Counted from the stretch's first letter, positions 1-5,973 are shown. The stretch: DNA of 8,437 nucleotides from Acidobacteriota bacterium (GCA_028872975.1 JAGWNV010000096.1:1-8437), one strand, 5' to 3'. Notes: generated from the letters alone by a model not told the origin. Made by a program: numbers and translations.

Positions 1-278
1 GAGGCCGAGGCCACGCGGGCCGGCGCCGGCTGGGGCGCCGGGGCGGCAGCCGATGCCCGGGGGCCGCCCAGGACCGACCCCACGGCGGGGCCGAGTACCG
101 GCACGCCGGCCACGGCGCCGGCGACGGGTGCGGCCGGAGAGGCCGAGGGGCCGATCAGCGCACCCGGCGGCGCCTCGGGGAGGGGTGCCGCAGCGGCCGC
201 CGAGGCGACACCGGGGGCCGCCGCCATGGCGAGGCCGAGGACGGCGAGGACGCGCCGGGTCGGGACCAGTGGGCGCAC
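1..278 (-). CDS. Secreted Ala/Pro-rich protein, N-terminal part (cut by window edge)
   Basis: A GTG start at 278 is preceded by a good ribosome binding site, AAGGAG at 289-284, five bases upstream. The reading frame stays open to the window edge (92 codons plus two bases), so the stop and most of the protein are missing. The product begins MRPLVPTRRVLAVLGLAMAA, a classical signal peptide: Arg-rich n-region, hydrophobic core of about residues 10-20, and an Ala-rich exit near residues 24-30 (GVASAAAAA) suited to signal peptidase I. What follows (residues 30-92) is low-complexity Ala, Pro, Gly and Val with no recognisable domain. I infer an exported protein; any functional domain must lie beyond the window. 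It was chosen over plus-strand frames here because only this frame has a start with a ribosome binding site and a sensible signal peptide. Confidence 0.7.
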   Translation of the reverse strand, partial: MRPLVPTRRVLAVLGLAMAAAPGVASAAAAAPLPEAPPGALIGPSASPAAPVAGAVAGVPVLGPAVGSVLGGPRASAAAPAPQPAPARVASA

Positions 279-306
279 GGGGGCTCCTTCCCGCTCTCGA
301 GGTGCT

Positions 307-325
307 GCCCGGCCGGTGGCCGGGC
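307..325 (-). terminator. GC hairpin downstream of the beta-propeller lipoprotein gene
   Basis: A perfect 8-bp stem (GCCCGGCC pairing with GGCCGGGC, three-base loop) lies about 50 bases after the lipoprotein stop codon and about 28 bases before the next minus-strand start at 278. There is no T-run, so it is at best the T-less terminator type often seen in high-GC actinobacteria. It could equally be a leader hairpin of the downstream gene. Confidence 0.35.
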
Positions 326-374
326 CCATCCAGGGAACCGTGGGAGCGGGGCCGCCTTGCGGAGAATGCCGAGG

Positions 375-1523
375 TCAGGGCACGACGGTGTCGTGGGGGC
401 TGGGCCGGCCCATGGTCGGCGCCCTGGTGATCACGAACGAATAGGGCGGGGCCAGGTCGACCCCGTCGGGCTTGTCGAGGTACCCGGGCGCCGCCCCGGC
501 CCTCCCCGTGAAGCCGTACTGCCAGACGATGCGGTCGGTCCTGGGGTCGACGACGACGACGCGGTGGTTGTAGTCGTCGTTCATGAGGAAGTCGCCGTTG
601 GGGAGGGGGACGGCCAGGGAGGGCTGGTTCAGCTGGGCGTCTCCGGGCAGGGGCTGGTAGCGCCAGAGGAGCCGACCCGACCAGTCGAAGGTCTCGAGCC
701 TCCCGGGGTTCGAGTAGTCGACGGTGACGAGCACCCCCGGGCTCACCTCGTTGGTGTCGGAGGGGTAGAAGACGCCGGGGGGATGGGCCGAGCGCGAGAC
801 GGTGCCGTCGAGGCCGAGCTCGTCCACCCAGTCCCCGTTGATCTCGGTGACCACGTAGTGGCCGTCGGCCATGGGGAAGGCCCCGTTGGGGCTCCCCCAG
901 CGCGACGGCGGGGCGTGCACGCAGGCGTTCGTCGTCTGGCCGAAGACCCGAGCCGGGGCGTGGGCGCCGGGACCGATCAGGAGCAGGCGGCAGTTCTTGA
1001 TGTCGGCGGTGATGAGCTCCCCGTCGGGGAGCTGCATGGCGTCGTCGGGGTTGTAGAGCTGGTCGGGGCCAGACCCCGGCGTCCCGGGGGCGCCGTAGCG
1101 GTAGACGATCCGGTGGGTGGCCACGTCCACGACGGTGATGACGTAGTCGTCCTCTTCGGTGGCGACGATCTGCTTGCCGTCCTGGGTGAAGAAGGCGTCG
1201 TCGGGGACGAGGAAGCTCTGGCCGGGCCCGAGGTCCCCCGGCCGGGGGAACTCCCAGACGATCTGGCCCTTCTGGTCCACGATGAGGAGCCGGGGGTGGG
1301 TGCGATCGGCGATGAGGACGGGGGCGGGCAGGACGCTCGGGTCCGAGCCCGGCTGGAGCCCGGGCGCGGTGAGCGGGGTCGACAGGTACCGGGCGATGGG
1401 CGACGACCGGTCCCCAGGGGCGGCAGCCGTCGTGGAGGTGGTGGTGCGGACGGCTCGGGTCGGGGTGACCGAGCAGGCCGCGGCCAGGGCGCCGAACAGG
1501 AGCAGGGGGGCGAACCGGCGCAT
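375..1523 (-). CDS. Beta-propeller (NHL/PQQ-like, arylsulfotransferase-like) lipoprotein
   Basis: A 382-residue exported protein. Residues 1-17 form a lipoprotein signal (MRRFAPLLLFGALAAAC), with Cys17 as the likely lipidated residue. The -3 lipobox residue is Ala rather than the usual Leu. A Thr/Ala/Pro linker of about residues 18-40 would lift the domain off the membrane. Residues 65-370 contain repeated blade-like segments ending in a hydrophobic-D-x-x-G/T-x-I-V-W/Y-x-Y/F pattern: around 79-92 (LLIVDQKGQIVWEF), 128-143, 275-289 (LETFDWSGRLLWRY) and 321-336 (VVVVDPRTDRIVWQYG). Such repeats are typical of NHL, PQQ-like and ASST-like propellers. Cys178 and Cys201 could form a disulfide. No catalytic residues were identified, so an enzymatic role is not claimed. 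The ATG at 1523 was chosen because it gives a compact lipoprotein signal. No clear ribosome binding site precedes it; an in-frame GTG at 1556 is an alternative. Confidence 0.8.
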   Translation of the reverse strand: MRRFAPLLLFGALAAACSVTPTRAVRTTTSTTAAAPGDRSSPIARYLSTPLTAPGLQPGSDPSVLPAPVLIADRTHPRLLIVDQKGQIVWEFPRPGDLGPGQSFLVPDDAFFTQDGKQIVATEEDDYVITVVDVATHRIVYRYGAPGTPGSGPDQLYNPDDAMQLPDGELITADIKNCRLLLIGPGAHAPARVFGQTTNACVHAPPSRWGSPNGAFPMADGHYVVTEINGDWVDELGLDGTVSRSAHPPGVFYPSDTNEVSPGVLVTVDYSNPGRLETFDWSGRLLWRYQPLPGDAQLNQPSLAVPLPNGDFLMNDDYNHRVVVVDPRTDRIVWQYGFTGRAGAAPGYLDKPDGVDLAPPYSFVITRAPTMGRPSPHDTVVP

Positions 1524-1617
1524 CGGGGCAGCATCGCCGAGGGGGTCGAGGGGCACAAACCGGGTGCCGTCAGCAGGGACGTCGCTCGGGCGCCGATGTC
1601 GGCACGTGCGGCGCGGC

Positions 1618-1633
1618 CCGGCGACGACGCCGG
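1618..1633 (-). terminator. Small hairpin immediately after the amidohydrolase stop codon
   Basis: CCGGCG and CGCCGG form a perfect 6-bp stem with a four-base loop, directly abutting the TAG stop at 1636-1634. Two further short palindromes lie in the same 110-base gap: GCCGATGTCGGC at 1592-1603 and GCACGTGC at 1602-1609. The stem is short and has no T-run, so termination is only a possibility. The palindromes might also be protein-binding sites for the lipoprotein gene that starts at 1523. Confidence 0.3.
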
Positions 1634-2512
1634 CTAGAGACCGAGGACCCGCAGGGCGTTGTCGCGGAGGAACTTCGGCCAGACCTCGTCCTTGAAGGGC
1701 ACCCCGGGCATCTCGGTCATGACCCGCTCGAGGGAGAGGCCCATGGGGAAGTAGCCGGCGTAGATGATCTTCTCGGCACCCCTCGTGTTGGCGTAGTCGA
1801 CGATGTCGGCCGGGTAGTACCGGGGGGCGAAGGCGCTCGTGGAGTAGTAGAGGTTGGGCCACTTGAGCATGAGCTTCACGGCCAGGGCCGTCCACGGTTC
1901 GCACCCGTGGCGGGTCACGAAGACGAGCTCGGGGAAGTCGAACATAACCTCGTCGATGTGCTCCACGTGCTGGACGCCCGACTTGAGCCGGGGCCCGGCG
2001 ATGCCGGCACAGCAGAACACGGCGATCCCGAGCTCGGCGCACTTGGCGTAGATGGGGTACATCTGCTTCCCGTTGATGGCCACCTGGGGGAAGGTCCCGG
2101 CCGGGAAGAGCCCGACGGCCCTGATGCCCCACTTCTCGTAGGCCTTCTGGATGAAGACCACGTCCTTCATGCCGCGGTTGGGGTCGGCGGCCACCGAGGG
2201 GATGAAGCGGTCGGGATGCTGCTCGACGGCCCGCACCCCGATCCCGCCGACGGGGCCCCCTCCCACGCCGATCATGCCCCGCTCGACGCCCCAGCGGTCC
2301 ATCTCCCGGAGCGTGACGGCGACGGGGTCGCCGCTGTCGAGGTACTTCTCGTCGGGAATGTCCTTGAACATGTACTCGACGGGGAACCGGAAGTCCCGGC
2401 GCGACTCTTCGTCCTTGGTCTGGCGCCTGATGGAGCGGTAGAGCTCGTCGGTGTCGGGGGTCGGGAACCCGATCATGGTGTCGACGATCCCGATGCCGGT
2501 CGGCATTGCCAT
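1634..2512 (-). CDS. Amidohydrolase-2-like TIM-barrel protein with degenerate metal site
   Basis: A 292-residue cytosolic protein with no signal peptide. The overall pattern is that of the amidohydrolase-2 family (relatives of ACMSD and gamma-resorcylate decarboxylase). The first strand is GIGIVDTMIG (6-15). A mid-barrel segment PSVAADPNRG lies at 105-114. A HGCEPW motif at 202-207 matches the family's conserved His-Gly turn before a helix. The C-terminal end FLRDNALRVLGL resembles the usual final NA-R-L-L helix. Key residues are unusual: the first-strand D-x-H-x-H reads D-T-M-I-G (11-15), the strand that normally supplies another His reads FCCAG (166-170), and the usual G-S-D-Y/F-P reads AGYFP (252-256). 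Only His202 of the normal ligands is evident. The ATG at 2512 follows AAAGGA at 2527-2522, nine bases away; a second in-frame ATG is at 2506. Family membership is fairly safe; substrate and even catalysis are unknown. Confidence 0.85.
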   Translation of the reverse strand: MAMPTGIGIVDTMIGFPTPDTDELYRSIRRQTKDEESRRDFRFPVEYMFKDIPDEKYLDSGDPVAVTLREMDRWGVERGMIGVGGGPVGGIGVRAVEQHPDRFIPSVAADPNRGMKDVVFIQKAYEKWGIRAVGLFPAGTFPQVAINGKQMYPIYAKCAELGIAVFCCAGIAGPRLKSGVQHVEHIDEVMFDFPELVFVTRHGCEPWTALAVKLMLKWPNLYYSTSAFAPRYYPADIVDYANTRGAEKIIYAGYFPMGLSLERVMTEMPGVPFKDEVWPKFLRDNALRVLGL

Positions 2513-2612
2513 CGGTCGGTGTCCTTTCGGCGCGCCGGGGCCGCTGGGCCGCCGGCGGGGCCACCTCTCATGGCCCCGGAGGCGCAGGCCCAGGATTGTG
2601 CCAGGCCGACGC

Positions 2613-2643
2613 GACAGCCGCCCGCACCTGGCGGGCGGCTGTC
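2613..2643 (-). terminator. Strong 13-bp hairpin after the CnaB-like surface protein gene
   Basis: GACAGCCGCCCGC (2613-2625) and GCGGGCGGCTGTC (2631-2643) form a perfect 13-bp stem with a five-base loop. It begins 26 bases past the stop codon of the surface-protein gene and ends about 100 bases before the amidohydrolase start. The position fits a transcription terminator separating the two genes. It lacks a T-run, as is common for hairpin terminators in GC-rich actinobacteria, so termination is inferred from strength and position. Confidence 0.65.
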
Positions 2644-2669
2644 CCACCTGTCCTGGTGGCCGGTGTCGC

Positions 2670-3371
2670 CTACGACGTCATCTGGTGCAGGTGACGGCGC
2701 CGGAGCACGAGGCCCGTGCCGAGGAGCGACGTCCCGAGGGCCCCCACTCCGAGGGCGTACGGCGTCGACCCGGCCCAGGCCATCCCGGTGTGGACGGTGG
2801 TGCTCCCCGGCACCGCACCGCCCGGAGCCGGGCTGGAGCCCGTCCCGCCGGTCGATCCCGTCGGCGGGCTCGTGGGCGCCACCGGGGTGGTGGTCGTCGT
2901 GGTCGAGCCGCCGTTGGGCGGGATGTCGGGCGGCGACGACTTCGCCGTGTCGACGAAGGCGACGGTCTCCTTCTCCTTCACGTTGGCCTGGTCGTCCTGC
3001 CCCTTGCCGTTGGTGGAGTGCGACGTCTTCACGAGCACCCCTCCCGACGTCGGCAGCGTGTACCCGGACGGCGCCGCCGTCTCGACGACCCAGTAGTTGT
3101 GGTGTCCTTCGAGGCTGAAGACGGCATGCCCGCCGCTGTCGCTCGTCGCCGTGGACACGACGCTCGACAGGTCGGGCGAGCCGTGCCACCGGTAGAGCGT
3201 GAACACGGCGCCCGCCAGCGGTGCACCGGTCTTGGCGTCGGTCTTGTGGACGGTGATGACCTGGTCGGAGTGTGGCTTTCCCGCCGCACCGGCCACCGAG
3301 ACCCCGAAGGGTCCCAGTCCCAGCGCAAGGAGGGCGCCGGCCGCTCCCACCGTGAGCCATGGATGCTTCAT
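2670..3371 (-). CDS. Secreted CnaB/SpaA-like surface protein with C-terminal membrane anchor
   Basis: A 233-residue protein. Residues 1-31 are a signal peptide (hydrophobic core 6-20, probable cleavage after an Ala near 28-30). Residues 37-144 are a single CnaB/SpaA prealbumin-like domain. VITVHKTD (38-45) supplies Lys43. GAPLAGAVFTLY (49-60) and YWVVETAAPSGY (93-104, Glu97) are the family hallmarks. VAFVDT (137-142) is the last strand, with Asp141 where the isopeptide partner Asn/Asp normally sits. A Lys43-Asp141 isopeptide assisted by Glu97 is therefore plausible. Residues 145-195 are a Thr/Ser/Pro/Gly stalk including a run of six Thr. Residues 204-223 are hydrophobic and are followed by RRRH, the layout of a cell-wall sorting signal, but there is no LPxTG; MAWAG (197-201) sits where it would be. 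The ATG at 3371 follows AGGGGG at 3383-3378, six bases away; an ATG at 3389 is less likely. No sortase gene is in the window. Confidence 0.85.
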   Translation of the reverse strand: MKHPWLTVGAAGALLALGLGPFGVSVAGAAGKPHSDQVITVHKTDAKTGAPLAGAVFTLYRWHGSPDLSSVVSTATSDSGGHAVFSLEGHHNYWVVETAAPSGYTLPTSGGVLVKTSHSTNGKGQDDQANVKEKETVAFVDTAKSSPPDIPPNGGSTTTTTTPVAPTSPPTGSTGGTGSSPAPGGAVPGSTTVHTGMAWAGSTPYALGVGALGTSLLGTGLVLRRRHLHQMTS

Positions 3372-3377
3372 CGCGCA

Positions 3378-3467
3378 CCCCCTGACCATGCTCAGAGGGG
3401 CGTCGGTTTCGCCATTGGCTCACCGCTCGGGCAGGCGACCACATTTCGTCCGACGGCTCGTAGCCCC
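3378..3467 (-). promoter_or_regulatory. Structured 5' leader of the CnaB-like gene with two exclusive folds
   Basis: Read on the minus strand, GGGGC (3467-3463) and GTCGG (3454-3450) can pair with the contiguous CCGACGCCCC (3406-3397), leaving an 8-base bulge. The enclosed region holds TCGCC (3438-3434), which can pair with GGCGA (3413-3409). Alternatively, CCCC-T-CTGA (3400-3392) pairs with TCAGGGGG (3385-3378), an 8-bp hairpin with one bulged T that buries the AGGGGG ribosome binding site. The C tract at 3400-3397 is used by both folds, so they exclude each other. This is the logic of a translational riboswitch or thermosensor. I do not recognise a known class: the GEMM-I and ydaO signature segments are absent. 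At this GC content some pairing is expected by chance. Confidence 0.4.
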
Positions 3468-3474
3468 GGCCCCC

Positions 3475-3491
3475 GGAGGCTCCCTGCCTCC
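3475..3491 (-). repeat. Inverted repeat upstream of the structured leader
   Basis: GGAGGC and GCCTCC form a perfect 6-bp stem with the loop AGGGA, just upstream of the candidate leader structure. If transcription starts before it, this would be an additional leader hairpin. A possible -10 match TACCGT lies at 3503-3498 on the minus strand, without a convincing -35; if that box is used, the start point would fall inside the hairpin. Confidence 0.35.
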
Positions 3492-3555
3492 ACGTCCACG
3501 GTAGGACGCGCCGAGTGACACTCGTAGGGCCGAACGTCCCCACGCGGTCACGCGC

Positions 3556-4023
3556 TTACTGCCAGTAGTGATCCATCAGCTCGGTGGCCCAGTCCGGCGC
3601 CCTGACCGCCTGGCGGGGCGCGAAGCCCGTCATGTACGGCTTCACGTCGAGGACGGGTGTGCCGTCCACAGCGTCGAGACCCCGGACCGAGAGGCGCAGG
3701 CCGTCCACGCCGAGGAGCAGGCAGGTGGCGACGCCGATCCGGTTGGGCCGGTCCTTGGCCCTTTGGGCGAGGATCCCGACCTGGGGCCAGTCCGGCCTGC
3801 CCCGGGGACGCCGTAACCCCCGGCAGACGGCCCCCTCGTCGACACGGTCGAAGACGTAGACCACCTCGAGGTGCGAGAAGCCGTCCAGGCCGAGCGTGGC
3901 GTCGGCCTCGACGACGTCGGGGTCGAGCTCGACCACCGCCTCGACGGCGTCCCGGCGGTCGTCCGCGACGTCAAGTCGGCCGCCCCGGACCGTGCCGATC
4001 ACGGACATCGTGAGTTGGTCCAC
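3556..4023 (-). CDS. TrmO/TsaA-family tRNA methyltransferase, single domain
   Basis: A 155-residue protein matching the N-terminal TsaA-like domain of TrmO, the S-adenosylmethionine-dependent enzyme that N6-methylates t6A37 in certain tRNAs, chiefly tRNA-Thr. Visible family features: an opening strand SVIGTVRGG (7-15); GFSHLEVVYVFDRV (47-60), matching the conserved S-H-x-E-V stretch; the core AKDRPNRIGVA (89-99), equivalent to the family R-S-P-x-R-P-N-P-I-G; and LDAVDGTPVLDVKPY (115-129), a family hallmark. E. coli TrmO is about 235 residues, with an extra C-terminal domain absent here, so this is the short form. Activity on t6A is inferred from the family and may differ. The GTG at 4023 is taken as the start, with GAGGA about 12 bases upstream. 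The ATG at 4008 (MSVIG) would also give an intact domain. It is divergent from the oxidoreductase gene at 4144. Confidence 0.85.
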   Translation of the reverse strand: MDQLTMSVIGTVRGGRLDVADDRRDAVEAVVELDPDVVEADATLGLDGFSHLEVVYVFDRVDEGAVCRGLRRPRGRPDWPQVGILAQRAKDRPNRIGVATCLLLGVDGLRLSVRGLDAVDGTPVLDVKPYMTGFAPRQAVRAPDWATELMDHYWQ

Positions 4024-4129
4024 GCGAATGGTCGATCCTCGTGATGCTCCTGCGACAGGACGCGACGGCAGTCTGTGGGGAGAGGTCTCGGGTGCACGCC
4101 GGGTTCGGGTACGAGCGGTCGGCGGTCGC

Positions 4130-4135
4130 TAACGT
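4130..4135 (+). promoter_or_regulatory. -10 box of a probable leaderless promoter for the oxidoreductase
   Basis: TAACGT fits the actinobacterial -10 pattern TANNNT. Its last base is eight bases before the A of the ATG at 4144, so transcription would start at or next to the initiation codon. No Shine-Dalgarno sequence precedes this ATG, which agrees with a leaderless transcript. No convincing -35 element is visible. Confidence 0.55.
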
Positions 4136-4143
4136 CTGCTCCG

Positions 4144-5286
4144 ATGCGAGTGGTGGTGCTGGGGGCGGGGTTCGGGGGGCTCGAGCTCTCGGCGGGTTTG
4201 TCGGAGCGGCTCGGCGCCGGCGTCGAGGTGGTGTTGATCGACCGGTCCGAGGGGTTCGTCTTCGGGTTCTCGAAGCTCGACGTCCTGTTCGGGAAGCAGA
4301 CCCGCGCCACCGTCTTCCACCCCTATCGAGACCTCGCCAAGCCGGGTGTGCGATTCGTTCGGGCCGAGATCGAGGCCATCGACCCCGTGGCCAAGGTCGT
4401 GGAGACCGATGCGGGAACATTCGAGGGCGACGTCCTCGTGGTGGCCCTCGGCGCCGACGTCGACCCATCGGCCACTCCGGGCCTCCTCGAGGGGGGCCAC
4501 GAGTTCTACACGCCCGAGGGCGCCTTCGCGTTGCGCGACGTGCTGGCGGCGTTCCCCGGGGGCCGGGTCGTGGTGGGGGTGACGTCGACACCGTTCAAGT
4601 GCCCACCGGCCCCGAGCGAGACCGCCCTGCTCCTCCACGACTACCTGTCCGACCGGGGTCTACGGGAGGGCTCCTCGATCGCCCTCGTGATGCCGCTTCC
4701 CGCGCCAATCCCGCCGTCGCCGGACGCCTCGGCCGCCCTTTTGCAGGCCTTCGCCGAGCGGGGGATCACCTGGCATCCTGACCGGCTCGTCAGCAGGCTG
4801 GACCCGGAGGAGAAGGTCGCCGTCTTCGCCGACGGCGACGAGATGGCCTTCGACCTCTTTCTCGGGGTGCCCCGGCACCGGGCACCCAAGGTGGTGGAGG
4901 AGTCCGGGCTCACCAGCGACGGATGGGTGCCGGTGGACCCCCACACCCTCGAGACCCGTTTCCCCGACGTCTACGCCCTCGGCGATGTCGCGAGTGTCGG
5001 GACACCCAAGGCAGGGGTGTTCTCCGAGGGCCAAGCAGCGGCGGTGGCCGGCCTCCTCGCCGCGCGCCACGCCGGGGACGGCGGCGGCCCGGGATACCAG
5101 GGCCGGGGGGTCTGCTACCTCGAGTTCGGGCTCGAGCAGGTGGCGAAGGTGGACGTGACCTTCCGGAGCGGGAGCGCCCCGACCGGGTTCTTGGAGGGCC
5201 CCTCGGAGGCCATCGCCGCCGAGAAGTCGGCATTCGGCACCAGCCGGATCCGGCGGTGGTTCGACAAGGACTGGCCCGACCGATAG
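4144..5286 (+). CDS. FAD-dependent oxidoreductase, sulfide:quinone oxidoreductase-like
   Basis: A 380-residue two-dinucleotide-binding-domain flavoprotein. The N-terminus MRVVVLGAGFGG contains the FAD ADP-binding motif G-x-G-x-x-G (7-12), followed by an acidic end of strand 2 (LIDRSEG, 31-37). VVVALGADVDPS (99-109) is the typical strand returning to FAD. VVVGVTSTPFKCPPAPSETALLLHDYL (142-168) carries Cys153 in a C-P-P-A-P context seen in SQR and flavocytochrome c sulfide dehydrogenase relatives. FPDVYALGDVAS (273-284) is the second FAD motif, with Asp281. Cys324 (GVCYLEFG) sits near the region of the second redox-active Cys. Only these two Cys are present, whereas classical SQR uses three, so a sulfide-oxidising role is uncertain. 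The last residues (RRWFDKDWPDR) could form a short amphipathic or peripheral tail. The ATG at 4144 is chosen because the motif begins at once. An upstream in-frame start near 4075 would add 23 residues with no family match. Confidence 0.85.
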   Translation: MRVVVLGAGFGGLELSAGLSERLGAGVEVVLIDRSEGFVFGFSKLDVLFGKQTRATVFHPYRDLAKPGVRFVRAEIEAIDPVAKVVETDAGTFEGDVLVVALGADVDPSATPGLLEGGHEFYTPEGAFALRDVLAAFPGGRVVVGVTSTPFKCPPAPSETALLLHDYLSDRGLREGSSIALVMPLPAPIPPSPDASAALLQAFAERGITWHPDRLVSRLDPEEKVAVFADGDEMAFDLFLGVPRHRAPKVVEESGLTSDGWVPVDPHTLETRFPDVYALGDVASVGTPKAGVFSEGQAAAVAGLLAARHAGDGGGPGYQGRGVCYLEFGLEQVAKVDVTFRSGSAPTGFLEGPSEAIAAEKSAFGTSRIRRWFDKDWPDR

Positions 5287-5306
5287 GGCGCCCAGGCGCC
5301 GGCGCC
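5286..5306. terminator. Palindrome cluster between convergent oxidoreductase and tetR genes
   Basis: The 25-base gap between the two stop codons holds GGGCGCCC (5286-5293) and GGCGCCGGCGCC (5295-5306), overlapping self-complementary sequences. Their position between converging genes fits a small bidirectional terminator. There is no T-run and the loops are poor, so confidence is low. Confidence 0.3.
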
Positions 5307-5311
5307 GGTGG

Positions 5312-5923
5312 TCAGTGCCGGGCCCGCAGTCCGTCGCAGACGATGGCCACCATCCGCCGGCGCTCGTCGTCGGTCATGGCCGGGTCCTGCATCCCCCGGA
5401 CGGCACCGATCACGAGCCCCATGATCTGGTCGGTGGTGACGTCGGGGCGCACCCCGCCCGCCTCCACGGCCCGCCGGCGCAGGCCGTCGAGGGCGGTCTT
5501 CACGGCCTGGACCCGGTCGCCGCAGCGGGACTTGAAGTCGATGCCGGCGGCGGCCAGGGCGTCGAAGATGTCGTGCTTGAGCGACGCCTCGTCGGCCATC
5601 TGCACGAGGAAGGAGAAGAAGGACTCGGTCGGGTCGGCCGTCTCGTCGACCGTCACGGCGGCCTCGAGCTCGTCGAGCTTGTGGAGCACGATGGCCTCGA
5701 AGAGGGCCTCCTTGGTGGGGAAGTGCCGGTAGAGGGTCCCCACCCCCACACCGGCCCGTTCGGCCACCACGTCGACGGGGGCCGAGATCCCCTCGGTGGC
5801 GAAGGTGGCCTCGGCCGCCTCGAGGATGCGCCGGCGGTTGCGCTCGGCGTCGGCCCGCAGCGGCCGGCAGCCGGCCTCCCCCTGCGCCACCTCCGGCGCC
5901 TCCGTCACGTCAGACCTGGCCAC
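5312..5923 (-). CDS. TetR-family transcriptional repressor
   Basis: A 203-residue regulator. After a disordered N-terminal extension (1-22), residues 23-70 are a TetR DNA-binding domain. RADAERNRRRILEAAEATFATEG (23-45) is helix 1 and its turn. PVDVVAERAGVGVGTLYRHFPTKEALF (49-75) contains the helix-turn-helix and the family's conserved L-Y-x-H-F-x-x-K-E-x-L. Residues 76-200 are the helical ligand-binding and dimerisation domain, whose ligand cannot be read from sequence. It is divergent from the MFS exporter at 6048, the standard arrangement for a repressor of its neighbour; the likely operators lie at 5952-5967 and 5991-6012. The GTG at 5923 is chosen because GAGGGGAG (5933-5926) precedes it. 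A longer frame from a TTG at 5950 has no ribosome binding site and would run into the -35 box of the divergent promoter. Confidence 0.9.
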   Translation of the reverse strand: MARSDVTEAPEVAQGEAGCRPLRADAERNRRRILEAAEATFATEGISAPVDVVAERAGVGVGTLYRHFPTKEALFEAIVLHKLDELEAAVTVDETADPTESFFSFLVQMADEASLKHDIFDALAAAGIDFKSRCGDRVQAVKTALDGLRRRAVEAGGVRPDVTTDQIMGLVIGAVRGMQDPAMTDDERRRMVAIVCDGLRARH

Positions 5924-5943
5924 GGCTCCCCTCGAGGAAGGCG

Positions 5944-5973
5944 TTGACAACCGGAACGATCGTTCCGTATAGT
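5944..5973 (+). promoter_or_regulatory. Sigma-70-type promoter of the MFS exporter
   Basis: TTGACA (5944-5949) is a perfect -35 box and TATAGT (5968-5973) matches five of six consensus -10 bases. The 18-base spacer is within the functional range. Transcription would start near 5980, giving a leader of about 68 bases before the ATG at 6048. The spacer contains the 16-bp palindrome, so the promoter is built to be blocked by a dimeric repressor. Confidence 0.8.
5952..5967. promoter_or_regulatory. Perfect 16-bp palindrome, probable TetR operator O1
   Basis: CGGAACGATCGTTCCG is perfectly self-complementary and occupies almost the entire spacer between the -35 and -10 boxes of the exporter promoter. 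Length, symmetry and position fit a TetR-dimer operator. The inferred binder is the divergent TetR product encoded at 5923-5312. Confidence 0.75.

Noticed and set aside
197..201. Canonical LPxTG sorting motif in the CnaB protein (residue numbers given here)
   Set aside because: No LPxTG or LAxTG pentapeptide exists in the protein; MAWAG is only a positional candidate.
357..1637. A 426-codon plus-strand frame opposite the lipoprotein gene
   Set aside because: Val/Gly/Asp-rich antisense shadow with no start signal or recognisable domain.
375..2564. A single minus-strand frame of 729 codons that could be read as one long gene
   Set aside because: Its upstream half is a low-complexity Arg/Pro/Gly/His-rich shadow of the amidohydrolase in another frame; a real lipoprotein signal begins at the internal ATG at 1523.
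3378..3491. Known cyclic-di-GMP (GEMM-I) or ydaO c-di-AMP riboswitch upstream of the CnaB gene
   Set aside because: The diagnostic conserved segments of both classes, such as the GEMM GACGCAAAGCC core, are not present; only a generic switch-like architecture remains.
3999..4310. A 103-codon minus-strand frame upstream of trmO
   Set aside because: It overlaps the oxidoreductase and trmO starts in a different frame, is Ser/Pro/Thr-rich, and has no supporting start signal or motif.
5924..5950. Extension of the TetR gene to a TTG start at 5950
   Set aside because: No ribosome binding site, and the extension overlaps the TTGACA box of the divergent promoter; the GTG at 5923 has GAGGGGAG before it.
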